DNA from: Pseudomonas benzenivorans
GTDB lineage: Bacteria > Pseudomonadota > Gammaproteobacteria > Pseudomonadales > Pseudomonadaceae
DNA length: 64,000 bases
Assembly (NCBI RefSeq): GCF_900100495.1
Contig: NZ_FNCT01000009.1
Location: 1-64,000 of the forward strand
Direction of reading: 5' to 3'
Position 1 is the stretch's first letter, and every line of letters begins with the position of its first letter. Both the position numbers and the translations under genes were made by a program. The notes beneath the pieces were generated by a model. That model was not told where the DNA came from. It worked only from the letters and a program-made list of their open reading frames with translations, and searched no databases. Below are positions 44,885-52,767 of this stretch, in pieces.

Positions 44885-44895
44885 AATAACAACAA
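44885..44895 (+). promoter_or_regulatory. AATAACAA/AACAACAA motifs at the porin ribosome binding site
   Basis: CAATAACAACAAGAGGAAA places two overlapping AANAANAA matches directly against the Shine-Dalgarno GAGGAA, 14 nt before the start codon. Hfq/Crc control is inferred. Confidence 0.6.
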
Positions 44896-44908
44896 GAGGA
44901 AATACCCC

Positions 44909-46162
44909 ATGCGCCACACCCCGCACCTGCTCGCCGCGAGCATCAGCCTGGGCCTCGCCGCGCCGGCCTCGGCGGCGTTCATCGACGACAGCCAAGCCGT
45001 GCTGGATACCCGCAACTTCTACTTCAACCGCGACTTCCGCCAGAACGGCGCGGCGCAGAGTAAGGCCGAGGAATGGGCCCAGGGCTTCATGCTGCGGGTC
45101 GAATCCGGCTACACGGAAGGGCCGATCGGCGTCGGCATCGACGCCATCGGCCTGCTCGGGATCAAGCTCGATTCCAGCCCGGAGCGGGTCGGCACCGGCA
45201 TCCTGAAGAGCGACCGCGAGGCGCCCAGGCGCGCCCAGGACGAGTACGGCGAGGCCGGCCTGACCGCCAAGCTGCGCGCCTCCAACAGCACCCTCAGGCT
45301 CGGCACCCTGCAGCCGCTGCTGCCGGCGCTGCTGCGCAACGACAGCCGCCTGTTGCCGCAGACCTTCCGCGGCGCCTGGCTGAGCAGCAACGAGGTGGAG
45401 GGCCTGAGCCTGGACCTCGGCCGCATCGATCGGGTCAACCAGCGCGACTCCTCGGATAACCAGGAAATGAGCGTGTTCAACGCCGGCAAACGCAACATCG
45501 TGCTGGGCCAGGCCAAGAGCAGCGACGAATTCCTGTTCGCCGGCGGCCGCTACCAGTGGACGCCCGAACTGGCGACCAGCTACTACTACGGCGGCCTCGA
45601 CGGCATCTACCGGCAGCACCTGGTCAACCTGGTGCATCAGTTGCCGCTGGGCGAGGGCCAGAGCTTCAAGTCGGACATCCGCTACGCCCGCTCCAGCGAC
45701 GACGGCGGCAGCAACGTCGACAACCACGCCTTCGGCGCGCTGTTCACCTATCGCCTGGGAGCGCAGGGCTTCAGCGCCGGCTACCAGCACCTCTCCGGCG
45801 ACACCGGCTTCGCCTATATCGCCGGCGCCGACAACGCGCTGATCAACCTGGTGCAGATCAGCGACTTCGGCAACCAGGACGAGCGCTCCTGGCAGCTGCG
45901 CTACGACTTCGACTTCGCCGCCCTCGGGGTGCCGGGGCTGAGCCTGATGACCCGCTACCTGTCCGGCGACAACGTCGACCGCGGCGCCGGCCTGAGCGAG
46001 GGCAAGACCTGGGAGCGCAACACCGACATCGCCTACGTGGTGCAGAGCGGTCCGCTGAAGAACCTCGGCCTGCGCCTGCGCAACGCCAGCACCCGCAGCA
46101 ATTTCGGCCCCGACCTGGACGAGAACCGCTTGATCCTCAGCTACAGCCTGGCGCTCTGGTAA
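44909..46162 (+). CDS. OprD-family outer-membrane porin
   Basis: 417 residues. Signal peptide MRHTPHLLAASISLGLAAPASA, then the OprD N-terminal hallmark FIDDSQAVLDTRNFYFNRDFRQ, and alternating amphipathic strands ending in ILSYSLALW with a terminal aromatic residue for Bam recognition. OprD/OccD-OccK channels admit carboxylates and amino acids. The location after the permease and CoA-transferase suggests it lets the same acid cross the outer membrane. Expressed from beyond a terminator, so possibly its own promoter; a -24/-12-like string upstream is mis-spaced. Confidence 0.9.
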   Translation: MRHTPHLLAASISLGLAAPASAAFIDDSQAVLDTRNFYFNRDFRQNGAAQSKAEEWAQGFMLRVESGYTEGPIGVGIDAIGLLGIKLDSSPERVGTGILKSDREAPRRAQDEYGEAGLTAKLRASNSTLRLGTLQPLLPALLRNDSRLLPQTFRGAWLSSNEVEGLSLDLGRIDRVNQRDSSDNQEMSVFNAGKRNIVLGQAKSSDEFLFAGGRYQWTPELATSYYYGGLDGIYRQHLVNLVHQLPLGEGQSFKSDIRYARSSDDGGSNVDNHAFGALFTYRLGAQGFSAGYQHLSGDTGFAYIAGADNALINLVQISDFGNQDERSWQLRYDFDFAALGVPGLSLMTRYLSGDNVDRGAGLSEGKTWERNTDIAYVVQSGPLKNLGLRLRNASTRSNFGPDLDENRLILSYSLALW

Positions 46163-46206
46163 GCCGCAGCACCCGCTCGATTCGATTGCTCCTCGTGTGA
46201 CGTTTG

Positions 46207-46231
46207 CCGGGCCCGGGTGGCCCGGTTTTTT
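46207..46231 (+). terminator. Terminator after the porin gene
   Basis: CCGGGCC-CGGGT-GGCCCGG stem followed by six T. Confidence 0.92.
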
Positions 46232-46281
46232 CGTTGCGGGCCAGCAGGTGCGCACAGCGCACCCTACCGGCCTAGCCCGCC

Positions 46282-46361
46282 GCCTTGCCGCATACGGGCA
46301 GACCATTTCCATCGCCACGGCGGCACCAGCCAGAGGTGGCGATTTCGGCGTTAGTGTAGGG
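46282..46361 (-). pseudogene. Decayed duplicate of the speB 3' end
   Basis: This 80-bp stretch aligns over its length with 46436-46514, the last codons of speB, at roughly 80% identity with one single-base insertion that breaks the frame. On the minus strand the intact gene reads LAMEMVCLYAARRL; the fragment still encodes AMEMVCPYAAR in one frame. It lies between two units of the GTAGGG repeat and ends at a GTAGGG that coincides with the same string in speB. It is too short and broken to be expressed. Confidence 0.75.
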
Positions 46362-46429
46362 TGCGCCGTGCGCACCAGTTCTTTCGCAGATCTGGGTGCG
46401 CACGGCCTAGGCGGCCCCGCGCACCCTAC
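46356..46429. repeat. GTAGGGTGCGC palindromic repeat pair, copy overlapping the speB stop
   Basis: GTAGGGTGCGCCGTGCGCACC faces GGTGCGCACGGCCTAGGC...GCGCACCCTAC. The right arm's terminal CTAC supplies the TAG stop codon of speB. A lone short arm of the family lies at 46247-46267. Confidence 0.8.
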
Positions 46430-47376
46430 AGGCGCCTGGCCGCATACAGGCAGACCATCTCCATCGCCAGGGTGGCGCCGGCCAGGGCGGTGACTTCGGC
46501 GTGGTCGTAGGGCGGCGCCACCTCCACCACATCCATGCCGACCAGGTTGATGCCGCGCAGGCCGCGGAGGATTTCCAGCGCCTGGTGGGTACTCAGGCCG
46601 CCGCACACCGGGGTGCCGGTGCCGGGGGCGAAGGCCGGGTCGAGGCAGTCGATGTCGAAGGTCAGGTACACCGGCCGGTCACCGACCCGCGCGCGGATGC
46701 GTTGGGCGATCTGCTCCGGGGAACTGCGGTGCACCTCGCGGGCGTCCAGCACCGCAAAGCCCATCACGTCGTCGTTGGTGGTGCGCAGGCCGATCTGCAC
46801 CGAGCGCGCCGGGTCGACCAGGCCCTCGCGGGCGGCGTGGTAGAACATGGTGCCGTGGTCGATGCGCTGGCCCTCCTCATCCGGCCAGGTGTCGCTGTGC
46901 GCATCGAAGTGGATCAGCGCCAGCGCGCCGTGTTTCCTGGCATGGGCCTTGAGCAGCGGGTAGCTGATGAAGTGGTCGCCGCCCAGGGTGAGCATGGCGC
47001 AGCCGGCGGCGAGGATCCTCTCGGCGTGCGCTTCGATCGCCGCCGGGGTGTCCTGCGGGGTGCCGTGGTCAAAGTAGCAGTCGCCGTAGTCGATGCAGGC
47101 CAGCAGGTCGAAGGGGTCGAACTCCCAGGGGAAATGCCGCGCCCAGGCCGAATGCACCGAGGCGGCGCGGATCGCCCGCGGGCCGAAGCGGCTGCCGGGG
47201 CGGTTGCTGGTGGCGGTGTCGAACGGCACGCCGCTGACCACCAGGTCGACGCCGCGCAGGTCGCGTGAATAGCGCCGGCGCATAAAGCTGACGATGCCGG
47301 CGTAGGTCGGTTCGGCGGCGGTGCCGTAGAGGCTGTCGCGGGTGATGGCCTGGTCGTTGTCGGAGGCGTGATCCAT
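46426..47376 (-). CDS. speB: Agmatinase / guanidino-compound ureohydrolase
   Basis: 316 residues of the arginase/agmatinase family. The binuclear manganese site is complete: LGGDHFISYP, HFDAHSDTW and TFDIDCLDPAFAPGTGTP. Reaction: release of urea from agmatine (giving putrescine) or from guanidinobutyrate/guanidinopropionate; sequence alone does not separate these. A PotF-like binding protein is encoded 10 nt upstream in the same operon and a LysR regulator is divergent, suggesting import followed by hydrolysis. The start ATG follows GAGAG at 6 nt. Confidence 0.85.
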   Translation of the reverse strand: MDHASDNDQAITRDSLYGTAAEPTYAGIVSFMRRRYSRDLRGVDLVVSGVPFDTATSNRPGSRFGPRAIRAASVHSAWARHFPWEFDPFDLLACIDYGDCYFDHGTPQDTPAAIEAHAERILAAGCAMLTLGGDHFISYPLLKAHARKHGALALIHFDAHSDTWPDEEGQRIDHGTMFYHAAREGLVDPARSVQIGLRTTNDDVMGFAVLDAREVHRSSPEQIAQRIRARVGDRPVYLTFDIDCLDPAFAPGTGTPVCGGLSTHQALEILRGLRGINLVGMDVVEVAPPYDHAEVTALAGATLAMEMVCLYAARRL

Positions 47377-47386
47377 GGTCGGGCTC

Positions 47387-48460
47387 TCAATATTGGCTAC
47401 GGAAGGCGGTCCACAGGCGGGTGCGCTGGCGCTGCTGCTGGAGCGACTGGATCTGCTCGGGGAACAGCTTGGCGCGCACCGTAGCCGGCGGGTAGATGTC
47501 CGGGTCGCCGCTGACCGCCGCGTCGAGCAGGGGGGCGGAGGCAGCATTGGCGTTGGCGAAATACAGTTCGTTGGTCAGCTCGGCGATCGCCTCGGGCTTG
47601 AGCATGTAGTCGATGAAGGCGCGCGCGGCCTCGGGGTGCGGCGCATCCACCGGAATGGCCATGGTGTCGAACCAGATCAGCGTGCCCTCGCGGGGGATGC
47701 GGAACAGCACCTCGAACGGTTGCCCGGCCTCGGCGGCACGGGCGGCGGCCATGCCGGCGTCGCCGGTGTAGGTCAGCGCCAGGCAGATGCTGCCGTTGGC
47801 CAGGTCGTCGATATGCTTGCCGCTGCCGACGTAACGCAGGTTCGGCTGCAGCTGGGCGAGCAACTGTTGCACCGCCTCGAGGTCTTCACGCTGGCTGCTG
47901 TAGGGGTCCTTGCCGAGGTAGTTGAGGGCGATGGCGATCACCTCCTGCGGCGAATCGAGCACGGCGATGCCGCAATCCTTGAGCTTGCCGGAGTACTGCG
48001 GCTTGAACAGCAGATCGAGGCTGTTCAGCGCCGCGCCCGGCAGGCGCTGCTCCACCGCCTGTTTGTTGATGCCCAGGCCCACCGTGCCCCAGGTGTAGGG
48101 CACGCCGTACTGGTTGCCGGGGTCGACGCTGGCCAGCTTGGCCAGCAACTGCGGATCGAGGTTGCCGGCGTTGCTCAGCGCGCCGAGCGGTTGCACGGCC
48201 TTGGCCTGGATCGCCCGCGCCAGACCGCTGGAGGCCGGAAACACGACGTCGTAGCCGCTACCGCCGGTGAGCAGCTTGCTGTCGAGTACCTCGCTGCTGT
48301 CGAAGGTGTCGTACTTGACGCGGATGCCGCTCTCGGCCTGGAAGCGCTCGAGCGCCTGCGGCGCCACGTAGTCGGCCCAGTTGTAGATGTTCAGTACCCG
48401 CTCCTCGGCCTGCAGCGGCAGGGTGAAGGCGAGGAGTAACAGGCTGGCGGCAAGGCGCAT
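47387..48460 (-). CDS. PotF-like periplasmic polyamine/agmatine-binding protein
   Basis: 357 residues; signal peptide MRLAASLLLLAFTLPLQA then the polyamine-binding family start ERVLNIYNWADYVAPQALERFQAESGI. KPQYSGKLKDCGIAVLDSPQEVI, YVGSGKHIDDLANGSICLALTYTGDAG and WFDTMAIPVDAPHPEAARAFIDYML follow the PotF pattern. No permease or ATPase gene is adjacent, so it must use a transporter encoded elsewhere or act as a ligand presenter. Probably cotranscribed with speB. Confidence 0.87.
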   Translation of the reverse strand: MRLAASLLLLAFTLPLQAEERVLNIYNWADYVAPQALERFQAESGIRVKYDTFDSSEVLDSKLLTGGSGYDVVFPASSGLARAIQAKAVQPLGALSNAGNLDPQLLAKLASVDPGNQYGVPYTWGTVGLGINKQAVEQRLPGAALNSLDLLFKPQYSGKLKDCGIAVLDSPQEVIAIALNYLGKDPYSSQREDLEAVQQLLAQLQPNLRYVGSGKHIDDLANGSICLALTYTGDAGMAAARAAEAGQPFEVLFRIPREGTLIWFDTMAIPVDAPHPEAARAFIDYMLKPEAIAELTNELYFANANAASAPLLDAAVSGDPDIYPPATVRAKLFPEQIQSLQQQRQRTRLWTAFRSQY

Positions 48461-48497
48461 GGCGAAGACCTCTCTTCTGGCGAATCGGTTGGCCTGG

Positions 48498-48599
48498 GTA
48501 GGAGCCAGCTTGCTGCGGTCCGGCGTTCCGGCGATAGACCTTGGTGCCGTCGATCGCCAGCAAGGGCTAGGCGTTCCCCTGGCTCCTACAACGGCTCCA
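48498..48599. repeat. GTAGGAGCC inverted repeat between SBP and LysR genes
   Basis: GTAGGAGCCAGCTTGCTG at the left and GGCTCCTAC at the right, with AGCAAGG matching AGCTTGCTG internally. It is a REP-like palindrome of the GTAGGAGC class found across Pseudomonas, sitting in the divergent promoter region. Confidence 0.6.
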
Positions 48600-48677
48600 T
48601 CCTGCGCCGCAGGTTGCTTCGAATAAATACGAAGTGATCTACTCTGGCATCGTTATCCATCAATGTTTGGAGCCGCC

Positions 48678-49571
48678 ATGCTCAGCCAAGTCCGCGACCT
48701 CGACCTGCAGCTGCTGCGCCTGTTCGTCAGCGTGGTGGAGAGCGGCGGCTTCAGTGCCGCCCAGGGCGAACTGGGGATCGGCCAATCGACCATCAGCACG
48801 CAGATGGCCAAGCTGGAGACGCGCCTGGGTTTTCGCCTGTGCGAGCGCGGCAAGGCCGGCTTCCGCCTGACGCCCAAGGGCGAGCAGGTGCTGCTGGCCA
48901 CACGCAAGCTGTTCGGCGCTATCGAGACCTTCAAGGGCGAGGCCCAGGGCATGGCCGACAAGCTGCTCGGCTCGCTCAGCATCGGTCTCTCCGAGGCCCT
49001 GGATGCCCAGGTGCTGGCGCGGGTCGGCGCGGCCATCGGCGCCTTTCGCCGGCGCAACCAGGCGGTGCAGATCGAACTGCTCAGCGCCATGCCCGCCGAG
49101 CTGGAACGGCGCCTGCTGCAAGACCAGCTGCACCTGGCCATCGGCTATTTCTCCGGGGCCCAGGCCGCGCTCGACCACCAGTTGCTGTTCGAGGAGCAGC
49201 AGGCGCTGTACTGCGGCGCCGGCCACCCACTGTTCGACCAGCCGACCGTCAGCCGCGAGCAGTTGCAGCGGCAGGACGGCGTGCACCACCCCTACCGCTT
49301 CATCCAGCCCGACCAGCCCTGGCAGGCCGCCGCCAGCAGCGCGCGCAGCGAACAGGTGGAAGGCACCCTGGCCTTCGTCCTCTCCGGCGCGCATATCGGC
49401 TACCTGCCCCGGCACATCGCCGCGCCCTGGGAAGCGCGCGGCCAGCTGCGCGCGCTGTTGCCACAAGCGCTCGGCTTCAGCGTGCGCTTCCACCTGGCCA
49501 GCCACCGCGGTCGCCAGCCCAGCGAGGCGCAACGCGCCTTTGCCGAGGATCTGCGCGAGGCTTTCGGCTGA
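48678..49571 (+). CDS. LysR-family transcriptional regulator
   Basis: 297 residues. N-terminal winged helix (LDLQLLRLFVSVVESGGFSAAQGELGIGQSTISTQMAKLETRLGF) and C-terminal effector-binding domain. It is divergent from the PotF-like/speB pair, so it probably controls them with a polyamine or guanidino effector. The start MLSQVRDL has GGAG at 7 nt and is preferred over an ATG five codons upstream. Confidence 0.88.
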   Translation: MLSQVRDLDLQLLRLFVSVVESGGFSAAQGELGIGQSTISTQMAKLETRLGFRLCERGKAGFRLTPKGEQVLLATRKLFGAIETFKGEAQGMADKLLGSLSIGLSEALDAQVLARVGAAIGAFRRRNQAVQIELLSAMPAELERRLLQDQLHLAIGYFSGAQAALDHQLLFEEQQALYCGAGHPLFDQPTVSREQLQRQDGVHHPYRFIQPDQPWQAAASSARSEQVEGTLAFVLSGAHIGYLPRHIAAPWEARGQLRALLPQALGFSVRFHLASHRGRQPSEAQRAFAEDLREAFG

Positions 49572-49656
49572 GCCCGGCAACGGCCTTCAGTCCGGGGGCG
49601 GTCTATAGTTTCAGCTCACCGTCCTACCGCCCCGCCCTCACCTGCAAGGAGTCGTC

Positions 49657-50217
49657 ATGAGCAAGGTCCATCACGTCGCTGTCCTGGTCGGCAGCCTGCG
49701 CAAAGCCTCGATCAACCGCAAACTGGCGCTGGCCCTGGCCGAGCTGGCGCCGGCCTCGCTGAAACTGGAGATCGTCGAGATCGGCGACCTGCCGCTGTAC
49801 AACGAAGACATCGACCTCGACCAGCCACCCGAGGCCTACAGCAGCTTCCGCGCCAAGGTGAAGGCGGCCGACGCGCTGCTGTTCGTCACCCCGGAATACA
49901 ACCGCTCGGTGCCGGCACCGATGAAGAACGCCATAGACGTCGGCTCGCGCCCCTACGGCCAGAGCGCCTTCAGCGGCAAGCCAGGGGCGGTGCTGACCGC
50001 CTCGCCGGGCGCCATCGGCGGCTTCGGCGCCAACCAGCACCTGCGCCAGTCCATGGTGTTCCTCGACGTGCCGATGATGCAGCAGCCGGAAGCCTACCTG
50101 GGCAGCGCCGGCAGTTTCTTCGAGGAGGCCGGCATGCTCGGCGACGGCATCAAGCCATTCCTGCAGAAGTTCATCACCGCCTATGCCGGCTGGGTGGAGC
50201 AGCACGTCAAGAGCTGA
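49657..50217 (+). CDS. NADPH-dependent FMN reductase / quinone reductase (ChrR-like)
   Basis: 186-residue flavodoxin-fold enzyme. Phosphate-binding loop VGSLRKASINRK, the conserved TPEYNRSVPAPMKNAID and SPGAIGGFGANQHLR. Such enzymes reduce quinones, azo dyes or chromate by two-electron transfer and protect from redox cycling. Single-gene unit; a TATAGT -10-like box lies in the 85-bp upstream gap. Confidence 0.9.
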   Translation: MSKVHHVAVLVGSLRKASINRKLALALAELAPASLKLEIVEIGDLPLYNEDIDLDQPPEAYSSFRAKVKAADALLFVTPEYNRSVPAPMKNAIDVGSRPYGQSAFSGKPGAVLTASPGAIGGFGANQHLRQSMVFLDVPMMQQPEAYLGSAGSFFEEAGMLGDGIKPFLQKFITAYAGWVEQHVKS

Positions 50218-50268
50218 CCCGCAGGGCGCGGCGGCTAACGTCGCGACACGAATAATCTGTCGCTTTTC

Positions 50269-50351
50269 GTGGGAGCGGCCGGGCGGCGCTCCGCTTCAGC
50301 CGCGATGCTTTCAGCGCCTTCAAGGTCAATCGCAGCTGAAGCCGCTCCCAC
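50269..50351. repeat. REP pair (GTGGGAGCGGC type)
   Basis: GTGGGAGCGGC...GCTTCAGCCGCGA on the left and TCGCAGCTGAAGCCGCTCCCAC on the right form a large hairpin; the left arm carries a 13-15 nt GC-rich insert. This is the common Pseudomonas REP/REPIN form. Likely ends the upstream mRNA or stabilises it. Confidence 0.8.
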
Positions 50352-50427
50352 ACAAGCCGGGCGTTGAACCGACCCATCATGGTTGACGCGACACCAGGCT
50401 CGGTTACAGGCCCGGGAGGCTTGCTGC

Positions 50428-51357
50428 ATGAGCGCACCGCACGTCGAGGACGCCTTCTGGCAGGATGCCACCGCGGATAAGCAACCACCGGGCGGCCTCC
50501 GCGCCGCCCTGGAGCAGCGTGCGCGCAGCGGCCCGCCGATGTCCGGCTTCCGCCTGAAGAACGCCGATCTGGCCGGCATCGACCTGGTCAACCACGGTGG
50601 GCACAGCGGCTTCAGCCTGCGCGACGCCGACCTGTACCGCGCCAACCTGCAGAATGCCCATCTGTTCGCCCTCGACCTGCGCGGCAGCTCGCTGATGAAG
50701 GCCGACCTGCGCCAGGCCAACCTGCATTGCGCCGACCTGCGCGACTGCAACCTGCTGGGCGTGCGCCTGGACAACGCTCGGCTGGACAACGTCATCTGGG
50801 ACTGCCAGCTGCTGCAGGAGCGCCAGGGCCGCGAGTTGCTGCGCAGCGGCAACGCCGCGAACGCCAGCCAGCACTTTCAAGAAGCCGAGGAAACCTACCG
50901 CAATCTACGCCTGCACCTGGAACAGGCCGGACTGTTCGAGCAGGCCGGGCGCTTCTTCCACCGCGAGATGGTCATGCGCCGCCTGCAGTTGCCGCGCTAT
51001 TCCGGCAGGCGCCTGCTGTCCTGGGTGGTCGACCTGTTCTGCGGCTACGGCGAGAAGCCGCTCAACGTGGTGCTGTTTTCCCTCGGGCTGATCGGCTTCT
51101 GTGGCCTGCTGTACTTCCTGGTCGGCGTGCGCCACGGTGAGCTGAGCCTGGGCCTGTCCCTCGAGCGTGGCCTGCCGAGCAACCTGCTGGACCTGCTCGA
51201 CTGCCTGTACTTCAGCGTGGTCACCTTCACCACCCTGGGCTACGGCGACATCAGCCCGCACGGCCTGGCACGGCCGATCGCCGCCTTCGAGGCCTTCGTC
51301 GGCAGCTTCACCATGGCGCTATTCGTGGTGGTCTTCGTCAAGAAGATGACCCGCTAG
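50428..51357 (+). CDS. Pentapeptide-repeat two-TM potassium channel
   Basis: 309 residues. Region 41-124 is a run of pentapeptide repeats (A[DN]L.. spacing: NADLAG, DADLYRANLQNAHL, KADLRQANLHCADLRDCNL), predicted to fold as a right-handed beta-helix in the cytoplasm. A helical linker (130-195) leads to TM1 (about 212-233), a re-entrant pore loop with selectivity filter TTLGYGD at 268-274, and TM2 (about 285-306). This is a KcsA-class K+ channel with an unusual N-terminal sensor/assembly domain. The start has GGAGG at 8 nt. A MITE-like repeat follows the stop. Confidence 0.88.
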   Translation: MSAPHVEDAFWQDATADKQPPGGLRAALEQRARSGPPMSGFRLKNADLAGIDLVNHGGHSGFSLRDADLYRANLQNAHLFALDLRGSSLMKADLRQANLHCADLRDCNLLGVRLDNARLDNVIWDCQLLQERQGRELLRSGNAANASQHFQEAEETYRNLRLHLEQAGLFEQAGRFFHREMVMRRLQLPRYSGRRLLSWVVDLFCGYGEKPLNVVLFSLGLIGFCGLLYFLVGVRHGELSLGLSLERGLPSNLLDLLDCLYFSVVTFTTLGYGDISPHGLARPIAAFEAFVGSFTMALFVVVFVKKMTR

Positions 51358-51365
51358 CTAGCGCG

Positions 51366-51505
51366 CTGTCTCAGAATTACAGTTTCGCTGGCTCCGGCTC
51401 GTAGGGTGCGCCACGCGCACCAGGCACCCACTGGCCCGTGGTGCGCACAGCGCACCCTACACAGGTCAGCCGCAGCTGCTCGAACAATGGATTACTGCGA
51501 GACAG
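51366..51505. repeat. MITE-like element, copy B (140 bp)
   Basis: Begins CTGTCTCAGAATTAC and ends in inverse with CTGTCTCGCAGTAAT, giving near-matching termini. It contains a short-armed GTAGGGTGCGC pair (51401-51460) and the right-hand block CAGCCGCAGCTGCTCGAACA. Same unit as 10929-11095 without that copy's arm inserts. Confidence 0.75.
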
Positions 51506-51525
51506 GCCACCAACAGGGCGCTCCC

Positions 51526-52359
51526 TCACGCCCTGAGCGGCACCCAGACTTCCACCTGGCCAGTGCCGGCCAGGGGGTCGAAATCGGCGCTGTAGCGCTC
51601 GAATTCCGGGGCGTCCGCCGCCTCCAGGGTGGAGGCCGGTAGCCAGCGCTGGAAGATCGCGGCGAAGGTCTCGTGGATGGCGGAGATATGCCCGCGATGG
51701 AGGAACACCGCATAGCGCCGTGCGCGCAGGCGTATATGGCTGAAGCCCGGCGGCAACCCGTCGCTGCGGCTCACCTGGACGCCGGCGATGTACTCGAAAC
51801 CGCCATCGGCGTCCGGGTTGCAGCAGACGCCGAAGGTTTCCCCGCCCTGCTGCCCCGGCACCCGACCGATGTGCGGCACGAAACGCTGCCAGAGCGCGGC
51901 GATGCCCTGGGCGCGCTCTGCGGTGAAACGCTCGCCGAGCCCTGCGATCAGCAGTTCCTCAGCTTGTACGAAGCGCGGCTCGGGTAGTTCGAAAGTGCTC
52001 GTCGGTTGCATGCGCATTGCCTCCCTCAGTTCGATTCCATGCAGATTGCCGCTCGCCCGCAGCGCCTCGGGGGTGAGGCCGAACTGCTCGCGGAACGCGC
52101 GGGTGAACGCCTCGTGGGAACCATAGCCGACCGCCAGGGCGACGCCGAGAATATCCGTCGCTCCATCCGCCAGCCGGTGCGCCGCCCGGCTCAGGCGTCG
52201 CGCACGCACGTAGCGCATCACCGGCCAGCCGGTGGCGCAGGCGAAGGCTCGTGCCAGGCCGAAGCGCGACAGGCCGCAGACGCCGGCGATGCGTTCCAGG
52301 TCGAGCGGTGTCTCGAGTTCGCTCTCGATCAGCCAGAGCGCCTTGCCGACGGGGTCCAT
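51526..52359 (-). CDS. AraC-family regulator with GyrI-like ligand domain
   Basis: 277 residues. Two N-terminal helix-turn-helix motifs (LDLERIAGVCGLSRFGLARAFACATG and TDILGVALAVGYGSHEAFTRAFREQFGLTPEALR), then a GyrI/BmrR-like small-molecule domain (about 120-277). The Rob/SoxS-with-GyrI layout is typical of drug- or ligand-responsive regulators. The start at MDPVGK is chosen because GAGG is 7 nt before it; the ATG two codons earlier is too close. Target genes are not obvious; it lies alone. Confidence 0.87.
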   Translation of the reverse strand: MDPVGKALWLIESELETPLDLERIAGVCGLSRFGLARAFACATGWPVMRYVRARRLSRAAHRLADGATDILGVALAVGYGSHEAFTRAFREQFGLTPEALRASGNLHGIELREAMRMQPTSTFELPEPRFVQAEELLIAGLGERFTAERAQGIAALWQRFVPHIGRVPGQQGGETFGVCCNPDADGGFEYIAGVQVSRSDGLPPGFSHIRLRARRYAVFLHRGHISAIHETFAAIFQRWLPASTLEAADAPEFERYSADFDPLAGTGQVEVWVPLRA

Positions 52360-52565
52360 GTGCATGCCTCACGAAGTTCGCCGGCAGTATGGGAGCATCC
52401 TGGCGGGTGCGCTTGATCGTTCTTGCGCTCGGTTGTCGATAATCGAGGCCTCGGTCCGGCCGCTCAGCGGCGCGTCGGAAACGTCCGAGGCTCGCGTTTG
52501 CAGGAGGTTGCAGTCGGCGGCAACGATAACCGGCCTGCTGAAGTGAGGGACTGGGCGAATGCCCG

Positions 52566-52692
52566 AAAAAAGAAAACCCCGCGAGTGCGGGGCCTTGCAG
52601 ACTGAGTCCTGACATCCGTGATCTGCGCACCATCCTGGCGGCTATCCAGCGTGTCCCTTTTGGTTACTCGGCGCTTCCTGCGCGACGTCCAT
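52566..52692 (-). ncRNA. Rsm-type small regulatory RNA (RsmX/Y/Z class), GacA-controlled
   Basis: Minus-strand transcript of about 125 nt. Its predicted RNA carries seven GGA motifs: TGGAC, AGGAA, GGGAC, TGGAT, AGGAT, CGGAT, AGGAC. It ends in a terminator, CCCCGC-ACTC-GCGGGG then TTTTCTTTTTT. A -10-like TACGCT sits at 52705-52700 and a perfect GacA box at 52750-52767, separated by exactly 44 bp, the spacing described for rsm promoters. These are the marks of RNAs that titrate CsrA/RsmA proteins. Which paralogue it is cannot be decided here. The 505-bp gap contains no protein gene; sequence between the AraC start and the terminator shows nothing else. Confidence 0.85.
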
Positions 52693-52749
52693 GGGGAGAA
52701 GCGTACTCGCCACCTCGCAGGGGCAATAGTGGCTATCTGCGGCTTGCCA

Positions 52750-52767
52750 TGTAAGCCATGGCTTACA
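52750..52767 (-). promoter_or_regulatory. GacA-binding upstream activating sequence
   Basis: TGTAAGCCATGGCTTACA is an 18-bp perfect palindrome that matches the GacA consensus TGTAAG-N6-CTTACA. It lies 44 bp upstream of the -10 element of the small RNA on the minus strand. Confidence 0.9.
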
